Source: Nocardia nova
Lineage (GTDB): Bacteria > Actinomycetota > Actinomycetes > Mycobacteriales > Mycobacteriaceae
Assembly: GCF_002933465.1 (NCBI RefSeq)
Contig: NZ_PSZE01000010.1
Coordinates: forward strand, 62,001-126,000
Length of the DNA: 64,000 nucleotides
Direction of reading: 5' to 3'
Shown: piece by piece, positions 30,889-39,408 of the stretch
How positions within the stretch are numbered: the stretch's first letter is position 1
Layout: every line of letters starts with the position of its first letter
Notes under the pieces: generated by a model
The model's input: the letters and a program-made list of their open reading frames with translations, nothing else
What the model was told of the DNA's origin: nothing
The model's database searches: none
Program-made: the position numbers and the translations under genes

Positions 30889-32250
30889 TCAGTTGTTGTC
30901 GCAGAGCGCTTTCAAGGTCCGCGGGACTTCCTCGGCCGGCAGATAGCATCCGGTCTGCTCGAAACCGCCGATGGTGTGGATGTTGTAGTCGCCGTAGCCG
31001 ATACGCAGGAAGTCGTCGCCGCTGAGGCCGTGCACGGTCCAGTCGAAGGCCACCCGGGCCCGGGCGACGAGGGTTCGCAGGGCCATGAGGTGATAGCCGC
31101 GCGTGACGAATTGTGCTGGGATGCCGCGCAATCCGATCTTCAGCGGGCGCGCCACCGCATCGGCGCCGCCGAGGTCTACCACCATCCCGAGGTCCTGGTG
31201 CCGGTACGGCGTCGGCCGTCCGCCACGAAGCGCGGCCACGAGATTCTTGCCGAGGTGGCGTCCCTGCCGCATGGCATGCTGCGCGGTGGGAGCGCACAGC
31301 GCGCCCGCACCTGCGGTCAGGTCGGGTACCGCGGCCGCATCGCCGCAGGCCCACACACCGGTGAGCCCTGGCACGGTGAAATCGGCTTCCGCGACGACGC
31401 GGCCCTTCTCCGTCGCCGCACCGAGGTGTCCGGCGAGAGGGCTGGGGACCACACCGGCGGTCCACAGCACCGTCCGGGTCGGGATGAACCGGCCGTTGGT
31501 GAGCTGAACCCCGTGGGCGGTAACCTCTTTCGCCGATGTGCCGGTGATCAGTTCGATGCCGTGCTCGGCCAGATTCCGTGTGGCCTGTTCCCCCAGTCGC
31601 TGCCCGAGCTCGGGCATGATCCGGTCCCCGTGTGTGACCAGATGCCAGCGCACCATGCCGGATTCCAGCTTCGGGAAGTATCGGCGCGCGGCGGCCCGGG
31701 TGACCTTGTTGAGGACCGCGGCGGTCTCGGTACCGGCGTATCCGGCACCGATGGTGACGAAGTTCAGCCGCTCTCGGTCCTCCTCCTCGCCGCCGCGCAC
31801 GGCGGCGATGTCCAACTGCTGCAGGACGTGGTCACGCAGGAACATGGCCTCGGCGAGCGTCTTCATCCCGAATCCGTACTCGTCCAGTCCGGGCACATCG
31901 AGGACGCGGGTGATGCTGCCCGGAACCAGCACCAGATGGTCGTAGTCGAGAGCACTTTCGGCGCCCGCGGATCCGCGCACCACGACCTGCCGGGTATCCG
32001 GATCCACCCCGATCGCCATCCCCGGAACCACCTCGGTGCGGCGCAACACCCGCCGCAGCGACACCGTTATCGATCGCGGATTCAGCACACCCGAGGCGAC
32101 CTGCGGCAGCAGCGGCAGATAGAGCAGCCCCGCATCCGGTGTCACGAGTTGGATGAACGCTTCGTCGGAGCTGAGATGACGTTCCAGGTAACGGGCACAT
32201 TCGACGCCGGAGAAACCACCGCCGATGATCACGATCTTCGCGGGACTCAC
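30889..32250 (-). CDS. ndh: type II NADH:quinone oxidoreductase
   Basis: A 453-residue single-subunit NADH dehydrogenase that feeds quinone without pumping protons. It has a FAD site at KIVIIGGGFSGVECARYLER, an NADH site at NFVTIGAGYAGTETAAVLNK, the second FAD contact GVWACGDAAAVPD and the quinone-side motif APTAQHAMRQGRHLGKN. The C-terminal region is amphipathic rather than a membrane span, so it would sit on the inner face of the membrane. A TetR gene ends 131 bases upstream on the same strand and may control it. It is distinct in sequence from the ferredoxin reductase and SQR-like proteins of this window. Confidence 0.85.
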   Translation of the reverse strand: MSPAKIVIIGGGFSGVECARYLERHLSSDEAFIQLVTPDAGLLYLPLLPQVASGVLNPRSITVSLRRVLRRTEVVPGMAIGVDPDTRQVVVRGSAGAESALDYDHLVLVPGSITRVLDVPGLDEYGFGMKTLAEAMFLRDHVLQQLDIAAVRGGEEEDRERLNFVTIGAGYAGTETAAVLNKVTRAAARRYFPKLESGMVRWHLVTHGDRIMPELGQRLGEQATRNLAEHGIELITGTSAKEVTAHGVQLTNGRFIPTRTVLWTAGVVPSPLAGHLGAATEKGRVVAEADFTVPGLTGVWACGDAAAVPDLTAGAGALCAPTAQHAMRQGRHLGKNLVAALRGGRPTPYRHQDLGMVVDLGGADAVARPLKIGLRGIPAQFVTRGYHLMALRTLVARARVAFDWTVHGLSGDDFLRIGYGDYNIHTIGGFEQTGCYLPAEEVPRTLKALCDNN

Positions 32251-32381
32251 GAGTTCACTCTACTGATAGCGACCCAAGACGCAGGTCGAGTTCGACGGGC
32301 GGGCCGATGCGGTGGCAGCGGCGAAAGTCGAATCGGCGCAAGGCATCAACGGCACCGCACAGTTGCCGGGCGGTTCGCCCG

Positions 32382-33032
32382 CTATGCCGTGGCGTCCGGG
32401 ACCGGGAACTGGCCGGCGCCGCGTGCCGAATGCTTCGGCGCCAGTTGCACGCCGGCGAGTCCGGCCCAGCACAGACTGGCAGTCGTGGCGATGGCATCGT
32501 GTTTGGGCAGGGGTTTGCCGGTGGCCACCCAGTCCCGCGCACACGACTGGGCGATGGCGACCAGCTCGGCCGTGATCAGCCAGCCATGCTCGGCACGCGG
32601 TAGCGGGTGCGGTGCCAGCGCCTGCGCGAGCGTCTCGATACAGATGGTGGCGGCCTGATGGGCGATGCGCTGCGCCGATGGTTCGTCGGCCACGGCCGCC
32701 CCGGCCAGCAGGGCGACACTGCGTTGCCGGGTGTCGGCGAAGTCGAACACCGCTGCTACCGACGCCTCCACGATCGATCGCATGCCCTCGGCGGATTCGA
32801 GTGCGGCGGTGAGCGTCTCCTCCAATTCCCGCATCGCCTCGTGCAGAACGGCCAGATACAGTTCCAGCTTGCTCGAGAACGACTTGTACAGGACGGGCTT
32901 GCTGATCCCGGCCCGGCAGGCGATCTCCTCCATGCCCGCGGCCCGATACCCACACGCGGCAAACAAACCCGCCGCCGCGGCCAGGATCACCCGCCGACGC
33001 TGCTGCCTGGCCTCCGTCATCTGTCTGTCCAC
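32382..33032 (-). CDS. TetR-family regulator
   Basis: A 216-residue regulator with RRVILAAAAGLFAACGYRAA, GMEEIACRAGISKPVLYKSF and SSKLELYLAVL as the DNA-binding domain. The VLYKSF form of the recognition helix is common in mycobacterial TetR proteins. The ligand domain is alpha-helical with GWLITAELVAIAQSCARDW. It sits upstream of ndh on the same strand and is most likely its regulator or self-regulated. No clear operator was found in the short gap before ndh. Confidence 0.83.
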   Translation of the reverse strand: MDRQMTEARQQRRRVILAAAAGLFAACGYRAAGMEEIACRAGISKPVLYKSFSSKLELYLAVLHEAMRELEETLTAALESAEGMRSIVEASVAAVFDFADTRQRSVALLAGAAVADEPSAQRIAHQAATICIETLAQALAPHPLPRAEHGWLITAELVAIAQSCARDWVATGKPLPKHDAIATTASLCWAGLAGVQLAPKHSARGAGQFPVPDATA

Positions 33033-33235
33033 CTGGCACCTCCTCTGCCCACGGTACCTACGCCCGGGTCCGTCACAACCGCCGCCCGCGTGATCGGCGG
33101 ATTACCGTGGGTTGCGTTCCGGTCGCTCACCGGCCGATTGCCGGGTGAGCGGCGGACGCATGTAACCTTTCCTCCCAGGAACTCGCACCTGAGGCGGGTT
33201 CACCCCAGCCTGGTGTGGTCAGAAGGGAGATACCG

Positions 33236-33310
33236 ATGGGTAAGCGTGGGCGTAAGAAGCGCAGCCGCCGTAAGAACGCGGCCAACCACGGCAAGCGGCC
33301 CAACTCCTGA
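33236..33310 (+). CDS. 50S ribosomal protein bL37
   Basis: A 24-residue, strongly basic protein: MGKRGRKKRSRRKNAANHGK then RPNS. It matches the actinobacterial ribosomal protein bL37 first seen in structures of the mycobacterial 50S subunit, where it binds 23S rRNA. The ribosome site GGGAG lies about 6 bases before ATG 33236. In mycobacteria the gene also sits next to rshA, which strengthens the call. It is short enough to be missed by routine gene finding. A perfect hairpin follows at 33370-33404. Confidence 0.87.
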   Translation: MGKRGRKKRSRRKNAANHGKRPNS

Positions 33311-33369
33311 GCCGTTTCGCCGTGCGCCCCGGGACCGCCCAGCGGACTCGGTGCACTGCTGAAGACGAC

Positions 33370-33404
33370 AATGCGGCACGCCATCGCGGATGGCGTGCCG
33401 CATT
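33370..33404. terminator. perfect 16-bp hairpin between convergent bL37 and rshA
   Basis: AATGCGGCACGCCATC (33370-33385) and GATGGCGTGCCGCATT (33389-33404) pair fully around a GCG loop. It lies 60 bases past bL37 and 12 bases past the rshA stop, so it can end transcription from both sides. Confidence 0.85.
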
Positions 33405-33415
33405 CGCGTTTCCGG

Positions 33416-33730
33416 TCAGGACTCGCGGTCGACGCGGGTTTCGGTGACGGTGATCGACCGCCGGATGTCGAGAGTGAGCCGCTCGCGCAGCGATTCGGGG
33501 GCCCGGTCCCCACCGCATTTGCGGCTCAGCAGACGCTTGAGCTTCTCCTCCAGACCGTATGCCTCGATACACGGCGAGCAATGGTCCATGTGGTGCTGCA
33601 ATCGCGCCCGCGTGGCCTCGTCGCATTCACCGTCGAGAATCAGCCAGACGTCGGTGAGAACCGCCGAACAGTCCAGTTCCATCTCGTCCCCGGCGCCCCG
33701 ATCCTCGTGCTCGTGCCCACTGGTGCTCAC
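33416..33730 (-). CDS. rshA: anti-sigma factor RshA (zinc-associated, ZAS family)
   Basis: A 104-residue anti-sigma factor that holds SigH until thiol oxidation frees it. The zinc/redox motif is His47-x3-Cys51-x2-Cys54 in [17 protein letters not shown]. Other cysteines are at 21, 36 and 72. GTG 33730 overlaps the sigH stop (GTGA) and has AGGAGG 7 bases upstream, so it is coupled to sigH. Earlier frames that run through sigH in another phase are not coding. Loss of zinc and disulfide formation is the known switch in this family. Confidence 0.92.
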   Translation of the reverse strand: MSTSGHEHEDRGAGDEMELDCSAVLTDVWLILDGECDEATRARLQHHMDHCSPCIEAYGLEEKLKRLLSRKCGGDRAPESLRERLTLDIRRSITVTETRVDRES

Positions 33731-34656
33731 TGGGTTACCTCCTGACGCGCCCCGTTGCCCGTTCGGTTCCGGTCGAACCCCCGCTCGCGCGCGACATCGG
33801 CCAGCAGCCCCTTGAGCTGTTTGCGCCCGCGATGCAGCCGGGACATGACGGTGCCGATCGGAGTCCCCATGATGTCGGCAATCTCCTTGTAGGGGAAGCC
33901 CTCCACGTCGGCGTAGTACACCGCCATGCGGAATTCCTCCGGCAGCGACTGCAGTGCCGCCTTGATGTCGTCGTCGGGCAGCGCCTCCAGCGCCTCCATC
34001 TCCGCCGAGCGCAGACCGGTGGAGGTGTGCTCGGCCGTGGCGGCGAGCTGCCAGTCGGTGATCTCGTCGGTGGGGTACTGCGCGGGCTGGCGCTGCTTCT
34101 TGCGATAGGAGTTGATGTAGGTGTTGGTCAGGATCCGATACAGCCACGCCCGCAGGTTGGTGCCCTCCCGGAAGGACCGGAAGCCCTGATAGGCCTTGGC
34201 GAAGGTCTCCTGCACCAGATCCTCGGCGTCGGCCGGGTTGCGGGTCATCCGCAGGGCCGCACCGTAGAGCTGATCCAGCAGCGGCAGCGCGTCCCGCTCG
34301 AAGCGCCGCGCGAGTTCGGCCTCGTCGGCCGTGGAGCGCACGGTCGAATCGCCGTCGCTGTCCTCGTCCTGGGCGTCGCGAGCGTCGGAATCCTCGGACG
34401 TGAGGTCGTCGTCCACCGGGTCGTCGGGGATCTCGATATCCTCCGGTCGGGAACCGCCCGCGGTATCCCCGCGGGGGCGATCGGCCGCCAGTTCGTCGTC
34501 GCTCGTCACGGAAGTCCCTTCGGTCGCCGTAGCATCTGAATCTACCGCGCGCGAGGGTCGCCGATCGAACCCGGTGTCCGGGATCATGATGTCGATCAGC
34601 GGGTACGACAGCGAGTCGCCGGGCGTTACCGGGCGTTCGTCGACGAGGACGGTCAC
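33727..34656 (-). CDS. sigH: ECF sigma factor SigH with acidic N-terminal extension
   Basis: A 309-residue ECF sigma factor for thiol-oxidative and heat stress. Region 2 begins near residue 115 with [20 protein letters not shown] and [20 protein letters not shown]. Region 4 reads [40 protein letters not shown] and HRGRKQL. About 110 residues precede region 2, rich in Asp/Glu ([20 protein letters not shown]), making it roughly 90 longer than M. tuberculosis SigH as I recall its length. GTG 34656 is chosen from the AAGGAG 6 bases upstream; ATG 34662 is too close to that site. A SigH-type promoter lies upstream and rshA overlaps downstream. Confidence 0.92.
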   Translation of the reverse strand: MTVLVDERPVTPGDSLSYPLIDIMIPDTGFDRRPSRAVDSDATATEGTSVTSDDELAADRPRGDTAGGSRPEDIEIPDDPVDDDLTSEDSDARDAQDEDSDGDSTVRSTADEAELARRFERDALPLLDQLYGAALRMTRNPADAEDLVQETFAKAYQGFRSFREGTNLRAWLYRILTNTYINSYRKKQRQPAQYPTDEITDWQLAATAEHTSTGLRSAEMEALEALPDDDIKAALQSLPEEFRMAVYYADVEGFPYKEIADIMGTPIGTVMSRLHRGRKQLKGLLADVARERGFDRNRTGNGARQEVTQ

Positions 34657-34727
34657 CGGCATCTCCTTCGAACTTTTCCGATCTCGAGCGGCTGCGAAGG
34701 CAGCTGCGCTGTGCTGGCGAACCGTGC

Positions 34728-34754
34728 AACATGCGGGGCCTCCACTGTGTTCCC
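34728..34754 (-). promoter_or_regulatory. SigH-dependent autoregulatory promoter
   Basis: On the minus strand GGGAAC (34754-34749) is followed after exactly 18 bases by GTT (34730-34728). This matches the SigH/SigR consensus GGAAY-N18/19-GTT. It lies about 72 bases upstream of the sigH start, so SigH should drive its own operon, as in mycobacteria and Streptomyces. Confidence 0.75.
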
Positions 34755-34819
34755 ACGCCGCGTCACACCCGGGCGAAACGCGATTGCCGGGGTGAACCGT
34801 CGCCGCTAGGGTGGCCGGC

Positions 34820-35308
34820 ATGGCCGCATCGACACCCGCGATCCGGGCACTGACCCAGGCGAAGGTGCCGCATGCGGTGCATTCCTATCCCCACGATCCG
34901 CGCAACGATTCCTACGGGGACGAGGCCGTCACCGCCCTGTCGGAGCGGGTCGGCGTGACGGCCGCTCAGTTCTTCAAGACGTTGATCATCGAATTGTCGA
35001 CCGGCACGCCCGCGGTCGCGGTGCTCCCGGTTCCGCACTCGCTGTCGTTGAAGGCCGCGGCCGCGGCTCTGGGCGCACCCAAGGCGGCCATGGCCGATAA
35101 GGCGAAGGCTCAGCGCATCACTGGTTATGTCCTGGGTGGGGTGTCGCCACTGGGGCAGAAGCGCGCACTCCCCACCGTGGTGGACGAATCCGCACTGACC
35201 TGGGATCGCGTCCTCGTCAGCGCCGGCAAGCGCGGCCTCGAGATCGAACTCGCGCCCGCGGAGCTGATCCGATTGACCGGCGCGGTCACAGCGCCCGTCA
35301 TCGCCTGA
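34820..35308 (+). CDS. ybaK: Cys-tRNA(Pro)/Cys-tRNA deacylase YbaK
   Basis: A 162-residue editing-domain protein that hydrolyses mischarged Cys-tRNA(Pro). The family blocks are [40 protein letters not shown] with the key Lys, [20 protein letters not shown] and [16 protein letters not shown] ending with [22 protein letters not shown] 34820 is used; GTG 34811 is possible. It is divergent from sigH and lies between it and a MarR gene. It is a conserved single-domain member with no fusion to ProRS. Confidence 0.9.
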   Translation: MAASTPAIRALTQAKVPHAVHSYPHDPRNDSYGDEAVTALSERVGVTAAQFFKTLIIELSTGTPAVAVLPVPHSLSLKAAAAALGAPKAAMADKAKAQRITGYVLGGVSPLGQKRALPTVVDESALTWDRVLVSAGKRGLEIELAPAELIRLTGAVTAPVIA

Positions 35309-35350
35309 TTTCTCCCAATCGGGGCTCCGACCGCCCCGGATCGGAAATAT

Positions 35351-35397
35351 TTGCATGTAACAACTAGTTGGTGTATACAAATAGTTGATTGATGCAA
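35351..35397. promoter_or_regulatory. nested palindromes upstream of the MarR gene
   Basis: CAACTAGTTG (35361-35370) and TGTATACA (35372-35379) are perfect palindromes, enclosed by TTGCAT (35351-35356) and ATGCAA (35392-35397) as outer inverted arms. The set lies 40-86 bases before the MarR start in an AT-rich stretch, the place and type of a MarR autoregulatory operator. Confidence 0.6.
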
Positions 35398-35436
35398 GTA
35401 GTATGCGGCCGATCGGGCGGAAGTGGGAGGTCCGAT

Positions 35437-35937
35437 ATGGACAGCGAGCAGGTGATCGATCGGATCGCACAGCAGCTGATTCGCCTGGGGCGGATCCGGG
35501 AGCGGACGAACGCGCAGGCGGCAGCGGCATCACACGGCGACATCGACCTCTCGGCCTACCGCATCATTTTCCGCCTGCTCTGCGACGGCCCGATGCGCTC
35601 GGGCGCGCTGGCCGAGGCGATGTACTCCGATGCGTCCACGATCAGCCGCCAGGTGGCGGCTCTGGTCAAGCGCGGCCTCTTGCGCCGCGAGGCCGATCCC
35701 AGCGATGGCCGTGCCAGCGTCCTGATCGTCACCGACGCCGGCACGGAGATGGCCGCCCAGCTGCGCGCGCGGCGCAACGAGATGCTCGAGCGCATCCTGA
35801 CCGACTGGAACGACCCCGACCGCGAGCAGTTCGCGGTCCTGCTGCACCGCTTCGTCGGCGACTACGAAGCCGCGCGCCCGGCGATACTCACCCTCCCCTC
35901 GCCCACGAAAGGCGCTGCGACGGATAAAAATTCGTGA
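35437..35937 (+). CDS. MarR-family regulator
   Basis: A 166-residue winged-helix protein: DIDLSAYRIIFRLLCDGPMR, SGALAEAMYSDASTISRQVA and LVKRGLLRREADPSDGRASV form the DNA-binding domain with the DxR wing. ATG 35437 has GGGAGG 6 bases upstream, whereas the ATG at 35389 lies inside the operator region. No partner gene is adjacent: the next gene downstream is a small secreted protein 350 bases away. It probably represses itself through the nested palindromes. The regulon and ligand are unknown. Confidence 0.85.
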   Translation: MDSEQVIDRIAQQLIRLGRIRERTNAQAAAASHGDIDLSAYRIIFRLLCDGPMRSGALAEAMYSDASTISRQVAALVKRGLLRREADPSDGRASVLIVTDAGTEMAAQLRARRNEMLERILTDWNDPDREQFAVLLHRFVGDYEAARPAILTLPSPTKGAATDKNS

Positions 35938-36107
35938 CCACAACCACCACCCCGGCCGAGGGTCGGCGATAACGCCGAACAGACCGCCGCGGCGGAGCGA
36001 GCCGACCGGAATCCGGCGGTGACTCCACGGACTTGATCCGACCGGTAGGACCTTCGCGACCTGGCCCGCGACCGACTCCGGCGCGCCGACGGGTTTGCGC
36101 CGCGGAT

Positions 36108-36141
36108 CACGGACGGCTCACCGGGAAGTGAGCCGCCCGTG
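36108..36141. terminator. 14-bp stem-loop in the gap after the MarR gene
   Basis: CACGGACGGCTCAC (36108-36121) pairs with GTGAGCCGCCCGTG (36128-36141) with a single mismatch and a 6-base loop. It probably ends the MarR transcript. The rest of 35938-36290 holds no gene I can support. The last 60 bases should carry the promoter of the secreted-protein gene. Confidence 0.6.
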
Positions 36142-36290
36142 TCGTGGCGCGTGACAGGCCGCAGCGGCAACACTGGCGACGGGACACACGACATTCACAT
36201 AAATCACTCGAAGCACACCGGTATCTGTGCGTTACTTGTCGAGCAGTTCGTTCTCCCCCGATTCGTCTCGAACCGAGGATGTGATGCGAA

Positions 36291-36650
36291 ATGACCCACC
36301 GTCCGCACGTACGAAGCCTGCTCGTCGCGACCGCCGGCGCCGCACTGCTCGCCCTGGGATGCGGTCCAGCGGCCGCCGCACCCGCGAGTGCCACTCCGAG
36401 CGTGGTGACGCCGGCCCACAACCCGAACTATCCGCTGGGCGGCGAAGCCGAACATCCCGGCTCACCGGAGAAGGATCCGAGGTCTCCGGAGAAGGATCCG
36501 AGGGCGGAGAAAGCCGAGAAGCTGGGCGGCGATACGACGACCAAGATCATCGAACTGGGCGCCGACACCACCACCAAGATCGTCCAACTGGGCGCCGACA
36601 TCGTGAAATGTGGACTGAATATCGCGGTGCCGTCCGTGAAATGTGAATAG
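36291..36650 (+). CDS. small secreted protein with internal repeats
   Basis: A 119-residue exported protein of unknown function. Residues 1-30 are a signal peptide (basic MTHRPHVR, hydrophobic LLVATAGAALLALGC, then AAAAPA). Cys24 is within the hydrophobic part but the following residues are not a good lipobox, so signal peptidase I cleavage is more likely. The mature part has a repeated SPEKDPR (twice) and a near-duplicate LGGDTTTKII and LGADTTTKIV, then two cysteines (VKCGLN, VKCE) that could form a disulfide. The composition and size recall small secreted proteins of Nocardia. I do not recognise the family. Confidence 0.65.
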   Translation: MTHRPHVRSLLVATAGAALLALGCGPAAAAPASATPSVVTPAHNPNYPLGGEAEHPGSPEKDPRSPEKDPRAEKAEKLGGDTTTKIIELGADTTTKIVQLGADIVKCGLNIAVPSVKCE

Positions 36651-36676
36651 CGGCAGATGCGCAGCGAGGGCCGGGT

Positions 36677-37531
36677 TCAGATCAGGCTGGTCTGCCCGGC
36701 CTGTTCACCGCCCGCGCCCGCCACCGGTTCGAGCAGTTGCGGGCCGTTGTTGCGTACCGAATTCACCAGCGGTGACACCGGCCGGGCGACGATCGACGAA
36801 ATCACCTGCGGCTCAGGAGGTTCCAGCAGTTCGCGCGGCGCCGGACGGTCGGGGTCGAGCCAGGCGTCCCAATGTTCGCGCGGCATCATCAGCGGCATCC
36901 GATCGTGGATGCGAGTCAGATCGCCCACCGCATCGGTGGTGAGGATCGTGCAGGACAGCAGCGGGGCCATATCCCGCTGCGCCGGATCCCGCCACACCGA
37001 CCACAGGCCGGCCATGTACAACCGGCGCCCCTGGGCATCCGACATGTAGTACGGCTGCTTCACGGCCTTCCCGGAGCCGGTGGGGTGCGGTTCGGTGAGC
37101 CATTCGTACCAGCCGTCCATCGGAACCAGACAGCGACGCTTCTTCACCGAATCCCGGAACGAGGGTGCGGTGGCGGCACGGTCGGCGCGGGCGTTGAACA
37201 GTGGCTTGCCCTTGGCCGGAACCCCCGGTTCGGCGGCCTTCGTCCAGACCGGGATCAACCCCCAGCGCATGCGGCGAATCCGCAGCGCCGGGTCGTCGTC
37301 GGGGTGGTCGTGGTCGTGGCGGCGAACGACGGTGAGAATCCGATTCGTCGGGGCGACGTTGTAGTTGGCGCCGTTTCCGGATTTGTCGCCGGCACTCGCG
37401 CCACCCGCACCGGGCGCCGATTTCCCTGCCGCGGCGTTGTCACTCGGCGCACCGTTCGCGGTCTCGTCGACGGCATCGAGTTCGACCGCCAGGCTGGCGG
37501 GATTCGCCGTGGTCGCATATCTGCCGCACAT
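36677..37531 (-). CDS. SRAP-family abasic-site processing protein (YedK/HMCES-like)
   Basis: A 284-residue SRAP protein that forms a covalent link with abasic sites in single-stranded DNA through Cys2. It starts MCGRYATT, which sets the start codon at 37531 because Cys must follow Met. Other family blocks are YNVAPTN, RRMRWGLIPVWTK, PLFNARADRAATAPSFRDSV, RCLVPMDGWYEW, TTDAVGDLTRIHDRMPLMM and ARPVSPLVNSVRNNGPQL. An Ala/Gly/Ser-rich insert of about 30 residues separates CGRYATT from NYNVAPT. An SRAP gene sits in the same neighbourhood between sigH and aroA in mycobacteria. Confidence 0.92.
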   Translation of the reverse strand: MCGRYATTANPASLAVELDAVDETANGAPSDNAAAGKSAPGAGGASAGDKSGNGANYNVAPTNRILTVVRRHDHDHPDDDPALRIRRMRWGLIPVWTKAAEPGVPAKGKPLFNARADRAATAPSFRDSVKKRRCLVPMDGWYEWLTEPHPTGSGKAVKQPYYMSDAQGRRLYMAGLWSVWRDPAQRDMAPLLSCTILTTDAVGDLTRIHDRMPLMMPREHWDAWLDPDRPAPRELLEPPEPQVISSIVARPVSPLVNSVRNNGPQLLEPVAGAGGEQAGQTSLI

Positions 37532-37632
37532 ACCTCCATGCTGCCATCCGGGACCGACGGAATCCGTAGGCTCGGCCATACCCGCACAACGAGACGAAAC
37601 CAACTGAAGGCGATTGACATCACATCGCGAGT

Positions 37633-37661
37633 ATGAGAGCTTTTTGCTACAACTCTCTCAT
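37633..37661. promoter_or_regulatory. inverted repeat ATGAGAG-N15-CTCTCAT upstream of the aldehyde dehydrogenase
   Basis: Perfect 7-base arms (37633-37639, 37655-37661) end 16 bases before the start at 37678. Binding of a regulator here would cover the promoter or ribosome site. No linked regulator gene is adjacent. Confidence 0.5.
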
Positions 37662-37677
37662 TAGGGGTCGCCGAATC

Positions 37678-39213
37678 ATGTCCACCACCGAGTCCACCGC
37701 CGCCACCGCGTCGGTACAGGCAGCCGAATCCGATCGGCCCACCGAGTTCTCCTCACTCAATCCGGCCACGGGCGAGGTCATCGCCACCCACCCCATCGCC
37801 GACGACGATGCGGTGCGGGCGGCCGTCGCCAAGGCCCGCGCGGCCGCCGCGACCTGGGGCGGCCTCAGCTTCGCCGATCGCAAGCGGGCGCTGCTGCGCT
37901 GGTCCAGCCGCCTCGTCACCCGTGCCGACGAATTCTGCGATCTGATCCACGCCGAGAACGGTAAACCGCGCGACGACGCGTACCTGGAATTGATGCTGGC
38001 TCTCGAACACATTGCCTGGGCCGCCAAGAACGCCGAGAAGGTTCTCGAGCCGAAGAAGGTATCGCCCGGCGCGCTGATGTCGAATTTCGCGGCGTCGATC
38101 GAACAGTGCCCGCTGGGCGTGGTCGGCGTGATCGGGCCGTGGAACTACCCCGTCTACACCCCCAACGGCTCGCTGGCCTACGCACTGGCCGCCGGCAACA
38201 CCGTGGTGTTCAAGCCGAGTGAATACTCCACCGCCATCGGCAATTTCGTCGGCCAGGCGTTCGTGGACGCCAACCCCGGCCTGCCCGAGGGCGTTTTCGT
38301 CACGATCAACGGATTCGGCGCGACCGGCGCCGCGCTGGTACGCGCGGGAGTCGACAAGATCGCCTTCACCGGCTCCACCGCGACCGGTAAGAAGATCATG
38401 GTCGCCGCAGCCGAGACACTGACTCCGGTGCTGCTGGAATGCGGCGGTAAGGATGCGGTGATCGTCGCCGCGGACGCCGATATCGCCGCGGCGGCCGACG
38501 CCGTCGCCTACGGCGCGACCATGAACAGCGGCCAGACCTGCGCCGGCGTGGAACGCGTCTACGTCGACAAGTCGATTCGCGAGCCGTTCGTGGCCGAGGT
38601 CAAGAAGATCCTGTCGGACGTGCACGCCGGCTCCGACGAGAAGGCTTCCTACGGGCCGATGACCATGCCGTCGCAGGTCGACATCGTGCGCCGGCACATC
38701 GAAGCGGCACTGGCCAACGGCGGCACCGCGGTATTGGGCGGCCCGGAATCGGTGCACGCGCCGTACATCGAGCCGGTGGTCCTGCTCGATGTCGACGAGA
38801 GTTCGGACGCCGTCTGTGAGGAGACCTTCGGCCCGACCGTCACCATCCGCACCGTCGACACCATCGACGAGGCGGTCGAGCTGGCGAACAACTCGAAGTA
38901 CGGCCTGGGGTCGGCGGTCTACTCACGCAAGCACGGCCTCGAGATCGCCCGCCGCCTGCGCGCCGGTGCGACCTCGGTCAACTCGGTGCTCGGCTTCGCC
39001 GCCATCGCGTCGCTGCCCTTCGGCGGCGTCGGCGACTCCGGTATCGGCCGCATCCACGGTGCGCCCGGTCTGCTGGAGTTCACCAGCCCGCATTCGATCG
39101 CGGTGCAGCGCTTCGCGATTCCGGGTATGGCGCTGATGAGCTACAAGCGCACCAAGAGCACCATGAAGCTGCTGCGCAAGGTGGTTCCGCTGCTGCACGG
39201 CCGCCACAAGTAG
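37678..39213 (+). CDS. NAD(P)-dependent aldehyde dehydrogenase
   Basis: A 511-residue ALDH. The cofactor region has VVGVIGPWNYPVYTPNGSLA and FTGSTATGKKIM, the general base Glu lies in LLECGGKDAVIVAADAD and the nucleophile Cys in MNSGQTCAGVERVYVD. EETFGPTVTIRTVD and LPFGGVGDSGIGRIHG complete the family set. The C-terminus is extended with a basic stretch (YKRTKSTMKLLRKVVPLLHG) that could touch the membrane. The start ATG 37678 follows the inverted repeat at 37633-37661. The substrate class is not resolved. Confidence 0.9.
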   Translation: MSTTESTAATASVQAAESDRPTEFSSLNPATGEVIATHPIADDDAVRAAVAKARAAAATWGGLSFADRKRALLRWSSRLVTRADEFCDLIHAENGKPRDDAYLELMLALEHIAWAAKNAEKVLEPKKVSPGALMSNFAASIEQCPLGVVGVIGPWNYPVYTPNGSLAYALAAGNTVVFKPSEYSTAIGNFVGQAFVDANPGLPEGVFVTINGFGATGAALVRAGVDKIAFTGSTATGKKIMVAAAETLTPVLLECGGKDAVIVAADADIAAAADAVAYGATMNSGQTCAGVERVYVDKSIREPFVAEVKKILSDVHAGSDEKASYGPMTMPSQVDIVRRHIEAALANGGTAVLGGPESVHAPYIEPVVLLDVDESSDAVCEETFGPTVTIRTVDTIDEAVELANNSKYGLGSAVYSRKHGLEIARRLRAGATSVNSVLGFAAIASLPFGGVGDSGIGRIHGAPGLLEFTSPHSIAVQRFAIPGMALMSYKRTKSTMKLLRKVVPLLHGRHK

Positions 39214-39245
39214 TCCGAGTACTCGTCCAAGTACTCACTGCCGCT

Positions 39246-39281
39246 CGATCGGGCCCGCACCCAACGGTGCGGGCCCGATCG
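39246..39281. terminator. perfect 16-bp hairpin after the aldehyde dehydrogenase
   Basis: CGATCGGGCCCGCACC (39246-39261) and GGTGCGGGCCCGATCG (39266-39281) pair around a CAAC tetraloop, 33 bases after the stop. No T-run follows. The strength of the stem makes it the clearest terminator in this part. Confidence 0.85.
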
Positions 39282-39408
39282 TGGGGTGACATCGGCCGCG
39301 GAAACCGGCGCGTTCCCGCATGAGGCGGCAATTGTCCGAGTTCAGCAATTAAACGAGCATACGTCGGAGATCACAAAACCGCGCTCCCTGCACACGGGTT
39401 CAGCTCTC

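Noticed and set aside
33731..34756. Long upstream extension of rshA through sigH
   Set aside because: It is a shifted reading of sigH. rshA has its own ribosome site and a GTGA overlap at 33730.
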